Shown here in pieces: positions 6,661 to 14,423 of a stretch of DNA of 17,303 nucleotides (position 1 is the stretch's first letter; every line of letters begins with the position of its first letter). The position numbers were made by a program, and so were the translations under genes. This DNA is from Bacillota bacterium (GTDB lineage Bacteria > Bacillota > Clostridia > Acetivibrionales > DSM-1351): NCBI GenBank assembly GCA_023426005.1, contig JAFABO010000187.1, positions 1-17,303 on the forward strand. The letters run 5' to 3'. Below the pieces are notes generated by a model. That model saw only the letters and a program-made list of their open reading frames with translations. It was not told where the DNA came from and ran no database searches.

Positions 6661-7986
6661 ATGAAAAAATGTTTATGTATTTTGCTGGTATTGGTTATTA
6701 TTGCAACCGGAATGATAACTGGATGCTCCTCATCAAAGAATGAGCAAGCTGTAAGTACCGGAAGTACTCAAGACTCAAGTACTGCCAGCCAGGAGGATCC
6801 TGGACAAGTAGTAAATTTGCATATCATGCACTGGAATGACATGCCGCAAAAAGTAATTCAGAAGTTCGAAGAAGACAATAAAAACATCAAAATTCAATTC
6901 GAAAAATTCACTGTGGACAAATTCATGCAAGTAATTAAGACCAGAATTGCGAGCCAGGAGCTTCCTGATATACTAGGAGCTCAGGAGAATGACTTCCCTA
7001 CATTTGTAAAAGAAGGTATATATCTTGATATCACAAATGAAAGCTTTTTGAACAACTTTTATGATTCCGCAAAAAAAGAATTAGCTGACTTTGGAAACGG
7101 AAAGGTTTATGCTATTCCGACAAATGCGTGGGCAATGGGCATATTTGTAAATGTAGATATGTTTAAGCAGAATGGTATAGATTTGCCGAAAAGCTATGAC
7201 GATATCCTTGCTGTAGCGGCAAAATTCAAAGAAAAAGGAATTTCTCCATTTGTACAAGGCTTGAAAGATAGCTGGACAGTTAACCAAATGAGCATTTCCC
7301 AGTTTAAATTACAAATGGCAGACCCATCATTTTATGATAAAACCAAGACAGGAGAAACAAAGTGGACTGATAAGGGAATGATTGATGCCTATAAGGAATG
7401 GACAGAATTGTTTGCCGGGAAGGGAATGATGTATAACGGAAGTATGGGACTTACATATGAGCAGGCTTTTCAGCTGTTCGAGCAGGGTAAGGTTCCCATG
7501 TGGCCTATGGGTACTTGGGCCTCAAGCCTATTCAAGGACAAGGACGGAAATGACAAAAAGTTTAACTTTGACCTGGATTTTATACCCCAGTATGCAAATA
7601 AACCAGGAGAAGAAGCTGTAAATGCAGGTACAAATATAGGTGCCATGTATTCCATAAGTTCATCCTCAAAAAATATTGAAACAGCAAAGAAATTCTTTGA
7701 ATGGCTTACAACTTCTGAAAATGCAGCGCTTTTGGTAAAAGAGAATGGTTGTATGTTCCCTGTAAAGGGCATCGACTACGCAAAAGCTATTCCTTATGGA
7801 GATAAGCTGGTAAAAGCAACCTTTGATATGAAAATAGTAGCACCTTTTGATATAGGTGTGGATGCATCTGTAAAAGCGCAGCTTACAGTAGCAAATCAGA
7901 ACCTGTTGGCAGGGGTAAGTACTGTTGAAAAAGAAATGGCTGAAGTACAACGAGTTCAGGAAAGTGCCAATCAAGAGAGAAAGTAA
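6661..7986 (+). CDS. Carbohydrate ABC transporter substrate-binding lipoprotein
   Basis: An extracellular solute-binding protein (family 1) of 441 residues that captures a sugar or oligosaccharide and delivers it to the permeases encoded next. The N-terminus is a lipoprotein signal ending in the lipobox ITGC, so C22 should be lipidated and hold the protein on the outer face of the membrane. A Ser/Thr/Gln-rich linker follows, as in many Gram-positive lipoproteins. The mature part starts near VVNLHIMHWND and shows the usual SBP_bac_1 features, including ELPDILGAQ and AMGIFVNVDMF in the first lobe and FEQGKVPMWPMGTW in the second. The start is set by AAGGAGG 7 nt upstream. The stop is followed by a long hairpin that could protect the 3' end of this message. 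The sugar cannot be told from sequence alone. Confidence 0.93.
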   Translation: MKKCLCILLVLVIIATGMITGCSSSKNEQAVSTGSTQDSSTASQEDPGQVVNLHIMHWNDMPQKVIQKFEEDNKNIKIQFEKFTVDKFMQVIKTRIASQELPDILGAQENDFPTFVKEGIYLDITNESFLNNFYDSAKKELADFGNGKVYAIPTNAWAMGIFVNVDMFKQNGIDLPKSYDDILAVAAKFKEKGISPFVQGLKDSWTVNQMSISQFKLQMADPSFYDKTKTGETKWTDKGMIDAYKEWTELFAGKGMMYNGSMGLTYEQAFQLFEQGKVPMWPMGTWASSLFKDKDGNDKKFNFDLDFIPQYANKPGEEAVNAGTNIGAMYSISSSSKNIETAKKFFEWLTTSENAALLVKENGCMFPVKGIDYAKAIPYGDKLVKATFDMKIVAPFDIGVDASVKAQLTVANQNLLAGVSTVEKEMAEVQRVQESANQERK

Positions 7987-8005
7987 TTCTGTTATGCCCA
8001 AATAA

Positions 8006-8053
8006 AGTCCGGCTGATATAAAAGGAAGTAATTCATTTTATATCAGCCGGATT
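8006..8053. promoter_or_regulatory. Long intercistronic hairpin between binding-protein and permease genes
   Basis: TCCGGCTGATATAAAA (8008-8023) pairs perfectly with its complement at 8036-8051. A G-T and an A-T pair extend the stem at the base, and GAA/TTC extend it within the loop. The 16-bp core has no T-run after it on the plus strand, so it is more likely an mRNA processing or stability element than a full terminator. It lies between genes needed in unequal amounts, as intercistronic hairpins do in other importer operons. Confidence 0.8.
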
Positions 8054-8074
8054 ATGAAAAAGAGGAGACATCAG

Positions 8075-8968
8075 GTGGGAAGAAAAATTTTAAACGAACG
8101 AAACATTACAAAAGTACTTTTCTTAATACCAGCAGTGACTATATGTTCAATTTTTATGATTATCCCCGGGATAATGGAGTTCTTTCTGAGTCTCACTGAT
8201 TGGAATGGAATAAGTGCAAAATACAGCTTCATAGGGCTAAGAAATTTTAAGCAGATTTTTGAGGATAGAGTATTTTATATGGCTATCCGGAATACTCTGA
8301 TATACAGCTTTTTTGTGGTAATACTGCAGCACACCTTTTCCCTTTCACTGGCGGTAATAATGAACCGCGGCTTAAAAGGTGAAAGGTTCTATAAAACTAT
8401 ACTTTTTTTACCATGTCTTTTATCAACCATAGTTGTAAGTTTGGCTTTTAACTTCATATATAATCCCATAAACGGGCAATTGAACTTTTTGTTCAAAAGT
8501 TTGGGACTGACTTCCCTGGCACAGACAAACTGGCTGGGAGATCCGAAAATAGCTCTGTTCTCTATAATTGCAGTCAGTGTATGGCAGTTTGTGGGGTATT
8601 GTATGGTAATTTACTTAGCAGGGTTAAAAGGAATCCCCAAAGAAATTATTGAAGCTGGAAAGGTTGATGGAGCAAATGACTGGCATATGTTCAGGCACAT
8701 AGAGTTTCCATCCATTGCACCAGCGTTTACCATAAATACAGTTCTTTCAATCATTGGAACGCTAAAGGCCTTTGAAGTAGTATATGCAATGACTGGAGGC
8801 GGACCGGGAAATGCAACGGATGTAATAGCTACATATGTGTATAAGGTGGGTTTTACAAGTGGACGTATGGGATATGGTACTGCAGTTTCTCTTATTTTAT
8901 TCCTGATGATAGTTGTAATAGCATTTGTTCAGGTAAAGATTCTAAAGGCAAGGGAGAATACACTATGA
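8075..8968 (+). CDS. Sugar ABC transporter permease (MalF/UgpA-like)
   Basis: An inner-membrane permease subunit of 297 residues with about six hydrophobic segments, the first starting at VLFLIPAVTICSIFMI. The EAA loop that docks the ATPase begins at E193 (EAGKVDGAND, then FPSIAP). I place the start at GTG 8075 because GAGGAG (8062-8067) lies 7 nt before it. An in-frame ATG at 8054 would add seven residues, but it directly abuts the right arm of the 8008-8051 hairpin and has no ribosome site. The gene overlaps the next permease by 4 nt (ATGA), the usual sign of coupled subunits. The family call rests on the EAA motif and the operon context. Confidence 0.9.
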   Translation: MGRKILNERNITKVLFLIPAVTICSIFMIIPGIMEFFLSLTDWNGISAKYSFIGLRNFKQIFEDRVFYMAIRNTLIYSFFVVILQHTFSLSLAVIMNRGLKGERFYKTILFLPCLLSTIVVSLAFNFIYNPINGQLNFLFKSLGLTSLAQTNWLGDPKIALFSIIAVSVWQFVGYCMVIYLAGLKGIPKEIIEAGKVDGANDWHMFRHIEFPSIAPAFTINTVLSIIGTLKAFEVVYAMTGGGPGNATDVIATYVYKVGFTSGRMGYGTAVSLILFLMIVVIAFVQVKILKARENTL

Positions 8969-9795
8969 AGAAGTTTACATTCAAGGCGTGCATTAAGTAT
9001 ATTTTTGTTTGGCTGGCAGTAGCTATTTCGTTATATCCTCTGTTGTACATTATTACTATTGCATTAAAATCCAATGATAGCTTCATATCAGATCCAAATG
9101 GGCTGCCAAAGGAGATATACTGGAAAAATTTTAGTGATGCCTGGGTAATGGGTAAAATAGGAGCATATGCATGGAATACCATATATATGACAGCAGCAAC
9201 CATACTGATTGTAGTAATAATCAGTGCATTGACAGGCTTTGCAATAGAAAAGCTTTGCGGTAAAAAAGACGGTAAGATATTTTACAATTTTTTTATCATA
9301 GGGATTATAATGCCTTTGCAGGTAATTATGCTGCCGCTTTTTAAGATACTGAAACAGCTTCAGATGATAAATAACCCTATAGGAATAATCTTTATATATG
9401 TTACACTGCAACTTTCATTTGCAATCTTTGTTTTTACAGGATTTTTTAAATCAATACCTGATGAGCTTATAGAATCGGCAAGGATAGATGGCTGCACATA
9501 TAATAAAACATTCTGGGTAATTGTTTTTCCTCTATGCAAGGTTGTAACAGCCACCATTGCCATATTTGTGGGAATTGAAGTTTGGAAGGATTTTACCGTT
9601 CCATTGGTATTTGTGACAAATCCCTCATTGAAGACTTTGTCGGCAGGCCTTTTATATTTCAACAATGAGTTCAATACAAACTGGACGGCTCTTGCGGCAG
9701 CAATGCTGATTCAGACAGTACCTATCATAGGTCTGTATATTGCAATGCAGGAGCGCTTTGTAGAAGGAATAACGGCGGGCGCCGTAAAAGGGTGA
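8965..9795 (+). CDS. Sugar ABC transporter permease (MalG/UgpE-like)
   Basis: The second permease subunit, 276 residues, which forms the transmembrane channel as a heterodimer with the preceding protein. The hydrophobic segments begin with IFVWLAVAISLYPLLYIITIAL. The EAA loop starts at E170 (ESARIDGCT, then FPLCKV). The C-terminal pattern (QERFVEGITAGAVKG) is characteristic of MalG-type permeases. The start ATG overlaps the stop of the first permease as ATGA. No ATP-binding gene follows, so the pair probably uses a shared MsmX-type ATPase encoded elsewhere. Confidence 0.92.
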   Translation: MKKFTFKACIKYIFVWLAVAISLYPLLYIITIALKSNDSFISDPNGLPKEIYWKNFSDAWVMGKIGAYAWNTIYMTAATILIVVIISALTGFAIEKLCGKKDGKIFYNFFIIGIIMPLQVIMLPLFKILKQLQMINNPIGIIFIYVTLQLSFAIFVFTGFFKSIPDELIESARIDGCTYNKTFWVIVFPLCKVVTATIAIFVGIEVWKDFTVPLVFVTNPSLKTLSAGLLYFNNEFNTNWTALAAAMLIQTVPIIGLYIAMQERFVEGITAGAVKG

Positions 9796-9848
9796 GTGCA
9801 GCACCAAGCCCCCGCAGCTTTAATAATTGTTGAGTTAAGGAGGGTATT

Positions 9849-10694
9849 ATGTCATTAAATAAAAAAGAAGACGGAAAAATTGATCCAAAAGCTTGGGAAA
9901 TAGGAACGATGACCGATTTTCTGAAAGACGTTTCAGCTGAAAGTCTCAAAGCTTGTAGAGCGGCTGGAATACAATGTGTGGAATTGTTTTTTGACGGCAG
10001 GGGTGCGAATTCTGCTGAGGAAGTTATAGAAAAGCATTCCATGGATGCCTTTTACATTAGAAAGAGTGGGTTAAAACTTTGGTCGGTTCATCTTCCTTTC
10101 GGAACAAAATGGGATGTTTCAACGAAGAATGACCAGTTGAGGGAGAATGCAGTAAAGAAAATGTGTACACTGGTAGAACAGGCTTCTCGCTGGGAGGCGC
10201 AAATTGCGGTGATTCATGCCAGCTGGGAGCCGGTAAAAGAATCTGAGCGTGCTGAGAGAATGTTAAATGCAGAGAATTCTTTGAAGCTGATAGCAAAAAA
10301 GGCAAAGGAATGCAATATGAGATTGGCTGTTGAGTGTTTGCCCCGGACTTGTCTGGGCAACTGCAGTACTGAGCTTCTGAAACTTATCAAACATGAAAAT
10401 ACTTTTGTTTGTATGGATACTAACCATCTTTTGAGAGAGGCACAAAGTGATTTTATAAGTAAGCTGGGTGATAAAATCATTACTTTGCATGTTTCAGATT
10501 ACGATGGAGTTGACGAGAGACACTGGCTTCCGGGAAAAGGAATAATTAATTGGAAAGAAGTTATAGCTGAGCTTAATAACGTGGGCTACAAAGGCCCTTT
10601 TATGTTTGAAGTCAATAGAACCTTTAAAAAAGAAGCTTATGAAGCAAAAGACCTTGTTGATTCCTGGAATAAAATTGTAGAGAATTTGAAATGA
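9849..10694 (+). CDS. Sugar phosphate isomerase/epimerase-like TIM-barrel protein
   Basis: A 281-residue cytoplasmic protein of the xylose-isomerase-like TIM-barrel superfamily (AP_endonuc_2), which includes IolE, IolI, hydroxypyruvate isomerase and sugar 3-epimerases. The expected divalent-metal ligands appear in order: E162 (AVECLP), D190 (MDTNH), H214 (LHVSD) and E254 (FEVNR). The segment RHWLPGKGIINW is the usual substrate-pocket loop. The start follows AAGGAGGG at 9837-9844. It lies 53 nt after the permease and probably belongs to the same transcript, so it should act on the imported sugar or a derivative. The exact substrate is not determinable. An endonuclease role is unlikely in this context. 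Confidence 0.87.
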   Translation: MSLNKKEDGKIDPKAWEIGTMTDFLKDVSAESLKACRAAGIQCVELFFDGRGANSAEEVIEKHSMDAFYIRKSGLKLWSVHLPFGTKWDVSTKNDQLRENAVKKMCTLVEQASRWEAQIAVIHASWEPVKESERAERMLNAENSLKLIAKKAKECNMRLAVECLPRTCLGNCSTELLKLIKHENTFVCMDTNHLLREAQSDFISKLGDKIITLHVSDYDGVDERHWLPGKGIINWKEVIAELNNVGYKGPFMFEVNRTFKKEAYEAKDLVDSWNKIVENLK

Positions 10695-10796
10695 AAAATA
10701 GGCAGTGAATTCTCACTATAATCCATTATGCAAAATATAAAAATAATGTATAATAATATTACATAAAGTCGAAGCGTAGAATAGTAAAACCATCTC

Positions 10797-12644
10797 ATGA
10801 AGCGAGGTGCTTGGGGATTGCCTGCCGGAGTATTTTCCACTATAGCTGCAAGAGCAAAGAAGATTTTACATATCGGTACACTAAAAAACAAACTTATTAT
10901 AAGTTATATTTCTATCGTTGCAGTTTCGACTATTGTGATAGGAGTGGGCGCATACAACAAAGCATCCAAATCTTTAGAATTAGCGGCCGAGCAGCATATA
11001 GCCCAATCTCTGCTGCAGATAAGTGATAGTTTGGACAGTTATACAAGAGAGATGAACAGAATAGCATTTACCCTTAACGGTAATCAAAATGTTGTCAATA
11101 TTCTTGATAAAAAGGGGATTACCAGCGACATTGAACATATCAGAGAGTATAAAACGGTACAGGATATCATATACAGTACCATAGAGTATGATTATTATGT
11201 TACAGGCTGTACTATTTTTTCACTTGACGGCAGAAATTTCAGCATGAACTCAAAAAGTGTAAAATTGGGATATGATTTTAAACAGGAAAGTTGGATTGAT
11301 GAGTTGAAGAGTAAGAAGAACTGCTATATACCTTCTCACCATCAGAGTTTTCTTCTCCCTCCTGTCGGACAAAAGGTGGTATCCATGGTAAGGCAGTTCA
11401 AGGAGCCTGAAAGAGCCGGCAATATAGGCTATGTGGTAATTGACTACAGTACCGGTTTTATGGAAAATCTGATCCAGAACAAAATAGCAACAAAAAGCAG
11501 CAATATTTTCATAATGGATCAGGACAACAAGATAGTTTACACAAAGCAGGATAAGGACTATGACATTGCACAAATAACAGCAGATACTTTTGTAAAGCAT
11601 GACAAGCTGGATAAAGTCATGACTATAAAAACGGAAATGACAGGGGAAAAAATTATTCTGTCTTACTATAAGTCATCTGATAATAGATGGACTGTGGTTC
11701 AAACAGTGCCTTTGAACGAGGTATATCAAAGTATCAGGGATATAAGGATATTTACAGCCAGAATTATTGCTTTTAGCCTGCTTTTTACTGTAGTTATCTC
11801 ATACTTTTTGGCTTTTAGTATTTCAAGACCCATCAGACTGCTGCGGAAAAACATGAAAAAAGTAGAACAGGGAAACTTTGATATTTCTGCCAATACTGAC
11901 TCAACTGATGAAATTATACAGCTCCAGAACAGCTTTTACAGCATGGCAAAAAAAATAGAGGAGATGATAGAGAAAAATTACAAGGTTGAGCTGCTTAGAA
12001 AAGAAGCTGAGCTTATGGCCATTCAATCGCAGATTAACCCGCACTTTTTGTGCAATACTCTTTCCATAATAGACAGCATGGCCGTTATTAAGGGAAATAA
12101 CGAAGTATCCGACATGTGTCAGGCATTAAATAAGATATTTAGGTATAATATAGATTCCAGAGCATATTCCACAATAGGACAGGAATTGGAGCAAATTGAG
12201 CTATATCTGTACATTCAGGCTGTACGCTATGACAACAGACTGGATTATAGTATTAATGTTGAGGAAAACCTTTCCTGTTGTAAAATAATGAAACTATTAA
12301 TTCATCCAATTGTAGAAAATGTCGTAATTCATGTTTTGGAAAAGAGGAAGGGCCCCTGCCGTTTGGATATAAAGGTCTCCCTGGACAATAAAGGGGATTT
12401 GGAAATATGTATCAGCGACAACGGTCAGGGAATGTCTGTTGAAAAGCTGCAGGAGATAGAGGAAGAATTAAAATGCTCCAGTGATATCTATTCCAATGCG
12501 GTGGGTAAAAACGGATACCATATTGGGTTGAAAAATGTTCACTACAGAATAAAACAGAAATACGGAAGTCAGTATGGAATAGAAATAAAAAGCATACAAA
12601 GCCTGGGAACAACTGTCGTTATGGTTATTCCATTCATCTCATAG
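10797..12644 (+). CDS. YesM-type sensor histidine kinase
   Basis: A membrane sensor kinase of up to 615 residues. TM1 is at about 33-53, followed by an extracytoplasmic sensing region of Cache type to about 318. TM2 is at about 319-343, HAMP at about 340-395, then the His_kinase region with H416 in QINPHFL. The ATPase domain has N508 (VENVV), D541 (DNGQGM) and a G-box near HIGLKN. A Cys replaces the usual Tyr after PHFL, which is tolerated. The start is unsettled: ATG 10797 has no ribosome site, whereas TTG 10818 has GAGGTG 8 nt upstream and would give 608 residues. The gene follows the importer operon by about 100 nt. That gap contains TATAAT at 10749-10754 without a convincing -35 element. 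The product should phosphorylate the regulator encoded next, in response to extracellular sugar or the binding protein. Confidence 0.9.
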   Translation: MKRGAWGLPAGVFSTIAARAKKILHIGTLKNKLIISYISIVAVSTIVIGVGAYNKASKSLELAAEQHIAQSLLQISDSLDSYTREMNRIAFTLNGNQNVVNILDKKGITSDIEHIREYKTVQDIIYSTIEYDYYVTGCTIFSLDGRNFSMNSKSVKLGYDFKQESWIDELKSKKNCYIPSHHQSFLLPPVGQKVVSMVRQFKEPERAGNIGYVVIDYSTGFMENLIQNKIATKSSNIFIMDQDNKIVYTKQDKDYDIAQITADTFVKHDKLDKVMTIKTEMTGEKIILSYYKSSDNRWTVVQTVPLNEVYQSIRDIRIFTARIIAFSLLFTVVISYFLAFSISRPIRLLRKNMKKVEQGNFDISANTDSTDEIIQLQNSFYSMAKKIEEMIEKNYKVELLRKEAELMAIQSQINPHFLCNTLSIIDSMAVIKGNNEVSDMCQALNKIFRYNIDSRAYSTIGQELEQIELYLYIQAVRYDNRLDYSINVEENLSCCKIMKLLIHPIVENVVIHVLEKRKGPCRLDIKVSLDNKGDLEICISDNGQGMSVEKLQEIEEELKCSSDIYSNAVGKNGYHIGLKNVHYRIKQKYGSQYGIEIKSIQSLGTTVVMVIPFIS

Positions 12645-12654
12645 GAGGAGCTAT

Positions 12655-14247
12655 ATGAGCTATAGGGTACTTGTTGTTGAGGATGAACCTTTAACCAGGA
12701 AGGGGATCATATCGAAGATCCAATGGGACAGGTTTGACATTGAGACTATTGATGAAGCTTCCGATGGTGAAGAAGCCCTGTGCAAGATTCATGACAATAA
12801 ACCTGACCTGATAATTACAGATATACGTATGCCTGAGCTGGATGGTATTTCACTTATTAAAAGGACCCTTGGGGAAGGTTATGATATTAAATTTATAATT
12901 ATCAGTGCATATTCGGAATTTGATTATGCAAAAAATGCAATGTCCTACGGGGTGAAAAATTATATAGTAAAACCTATCGATTCTGTTGAGTTTGAAAAAA
13001 CTCTGGAAAAAATTTTTGAAGAAATAGAGAATGAATCTGAAGAAAGTACGAAACTGACTTTTTATAAGCAATATGAGATGATGAAGCAGGATATGAAAAG
13101 GGATACGCTATTGACTAATTTTTTACTGAAGATGGATAGCGAACACCTTTCTGATAAAATATTGGCGGAAAATAAAATTGTTTTTAAGTATTCATGTTTC
13201 TTTGTAGCTGTCATTGTATTGAATACAGCAGGACAACTGGAAGAAAATGAAGAGCAGCTGTTGATGGAGAGCAGAAACCTTATAACAAACATAGTACAGC
13301 AGTACAATGACGTCATATTCTTTAAAAATACTAACTTTACTAATGAGTATGTATTGCTTTTTAATTTGGAAGAGAAGAAAGAGACTAATCCTTTTGATGA
13401 GATTATTATCAAAAGAATATTAAATGACTTTTCAAAGACATCTGAAGTTCAGGCAGCAGTGGGTATCAGTCTTGTCGTACAGTCTGCTTTGAATATCCCA
13501 AAGGCATACAATCAGGGAAAGTCTGCTGTAAGCGAGTCCATATTTAGAGGATATTGCAAAATATTCAGTTTTTCAGATTTCATAAATGAAGGCCTTGTAG
13601 CTAAAGAAATAGATAACAGCAAGCGTCTGTTGACCTCTTACATTTTAAATGGCAGGAAAGATGCCGCTGTCAGCTACATAAGACATATATTTACGGGTGA
13701 AAACCAGCAATTTCTAAATCATATTCATTTGAAAATCTTATGTGCGGAGGTACTTATAGAATTAGAAAAACTTACGCACAAAAATAATATAAAAATGCAG
13801 CAGATAGTGACAGAAAAACACGTTTTTGTAAATGATGCGCTTTGTACCTACAGTATAAAACAAATGATGCAGTCTCTACAGGAGATTGTTGTTCAAGTTA
13901 TTGACGATCTTCACAAAGATAAGAAAAACCTATCTAAAAAAATTGTAACAGAAGTAGTGGCTTATATAAACAGCAATTTTAAAGAAGATATTACATTAAA
14001 GAAAATATCTTCTATGTATTATATAAATCCCAATTACTTCTGTAAGCTTTTCAGAGACTTTACCGGAGAAGGCTTCAATATCTATATCAACAGGGTTCGC
14101 CTGGAAAATGCAAAGCATTTTCTTAAAGCATCAAATTTGACAGTAAATGAGGTGGCAGAAATGGTGGGGTTTGAACCCAAGTACTTTTCCAAGGTCTTCA
14201 AAAAAGAGTTTAAGATGACCCCGAAAGAATATATGCAAAAAAAGTAA
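12655..14247 (+). CDS. YesN-type response regulator with AraC DNA-binding domain
   Basis: A 530-residue transcription regulator. The receiver domain spans about 1-120, with acidic residues E9, D10 and E11, phospho-acceptor D56 (ITDIRMPELDG) and K106 (VKPID). The middle region (about 130-420) has no recognisable catalytic motif and resembles the linker usual in YesN proteins. The AraC-type double helix-turn-helix spans about 428-530, with LKKISSMYYINPNYF and VNEVAEMVGFEPKYFSKVFK. The ribosome site AGGAGGAG (12643-12650) overlaps the stop codon of the kinase gene, so the pair is co-translated. By family precedent it activates the adjacent importer operon. The paired inverted repeats at 6586-6625 are candidate targets, but this is inference. 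Confidence 0.93.
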   Translation: MSYRVLVVEDEPLTRKGIISKIQWDRFDIETIDEASDGEEALCKIHDNKPDLIITDIRMPELDGISLIKRTLGEGYDIKFIIISAYSEFDYAKNAMSYGVKNYIVKPIDSVEFEKTLEKIFEEIENESEESTKLTFYKQYEMMKQDMKRDTLLTNFLLKMDSEHLSDKILAENKIVFKYSCFFVAVIVLNTAGQLEENEEQLLMESRNLITNIVQQYNDVIFFKNTNFTNEYVLLFNLEEKKETNPFDEIIIKRILNDFSKTSEVQAAVGISLVVQSALNIPKAYNQGKSAVSESIFRGYCKIFSFSDFINEGLVAKEIDNSKRLLTSYILNGRKDAAVSYIRHIFTGENQQFLNHIHLKILCAEVLIELEKLTHKNNIKMQQIVTEKHVFVNDALCTYSIKQMMQSLQEIVVQVIDDLHKDKKNLSKKIVTEVVAYINSNFKEDITLKKISSMYYINPNYFCKLFRDFTGEGFNIYINRVRLENAKHFLKASNLTVNEVAEMVGFEPKYFSKVFKKEFKMTPKEYMQKK

Positions 14248-14372
14248 GATAAATATTTATGTGAATTTTCTGCCGGATTTATTTCTTACCTTCACAAGCT
14301 GCAGCTGCTGCAATCCCCACAGGAGAAACCCGAATTGATTTTTTCCATTTTCCAAATAATTTGATATATATC

Positions 14373-14406
14373 AAAAATCTCGCTGGTTATGATTCCAGCG
14401 AGATTT
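14373..14406 (-). terminator. Terminator of the glucan phosphorylase gene, possibly bidirectional
   Basis: AAATCTCGCTGG (14375-14386) pairs perfectly with CCAGCGAGATTT (14395-14406) around an 8-nt loop. Read on the minus strand, the stem ends in five T, 18 nt after the phosphorylase stop. On the plus strand only three T follow, so its use by the response regulator transcript is less certain. It is the only strong hairpin I see between these convergent genes. Confidence 0.8.
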
Positions 14407-14423
14407 AGATACAGATTAAATTT

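Noticed and set aside
8006..8053. Hairpin after the binding-protein gene as a full intrinsic terminator
   Set aside because: No T-run follows on the plus strand, and the permease gene follows within about 25 nt in the same operon. A processing or stability role fits better.
8054..8074. ATG 8054 as start of the first permease
   Set aside because: No ribosome site. It abuts a 16-bp hairpin arm, and the downstream GTG 8075 has GAGGAG at 7 nt.
9849..10694. TIM-barrel protein as an endonuclease IV-type DNA repair enzyme
   Set aside because: It shares the superfamily fold, but it is in a sugar importer operon and shows the four-ligand E/D/H/E pattern of the sugar isomerases rather than the larger zinc-ligand set of endonuclease IV.
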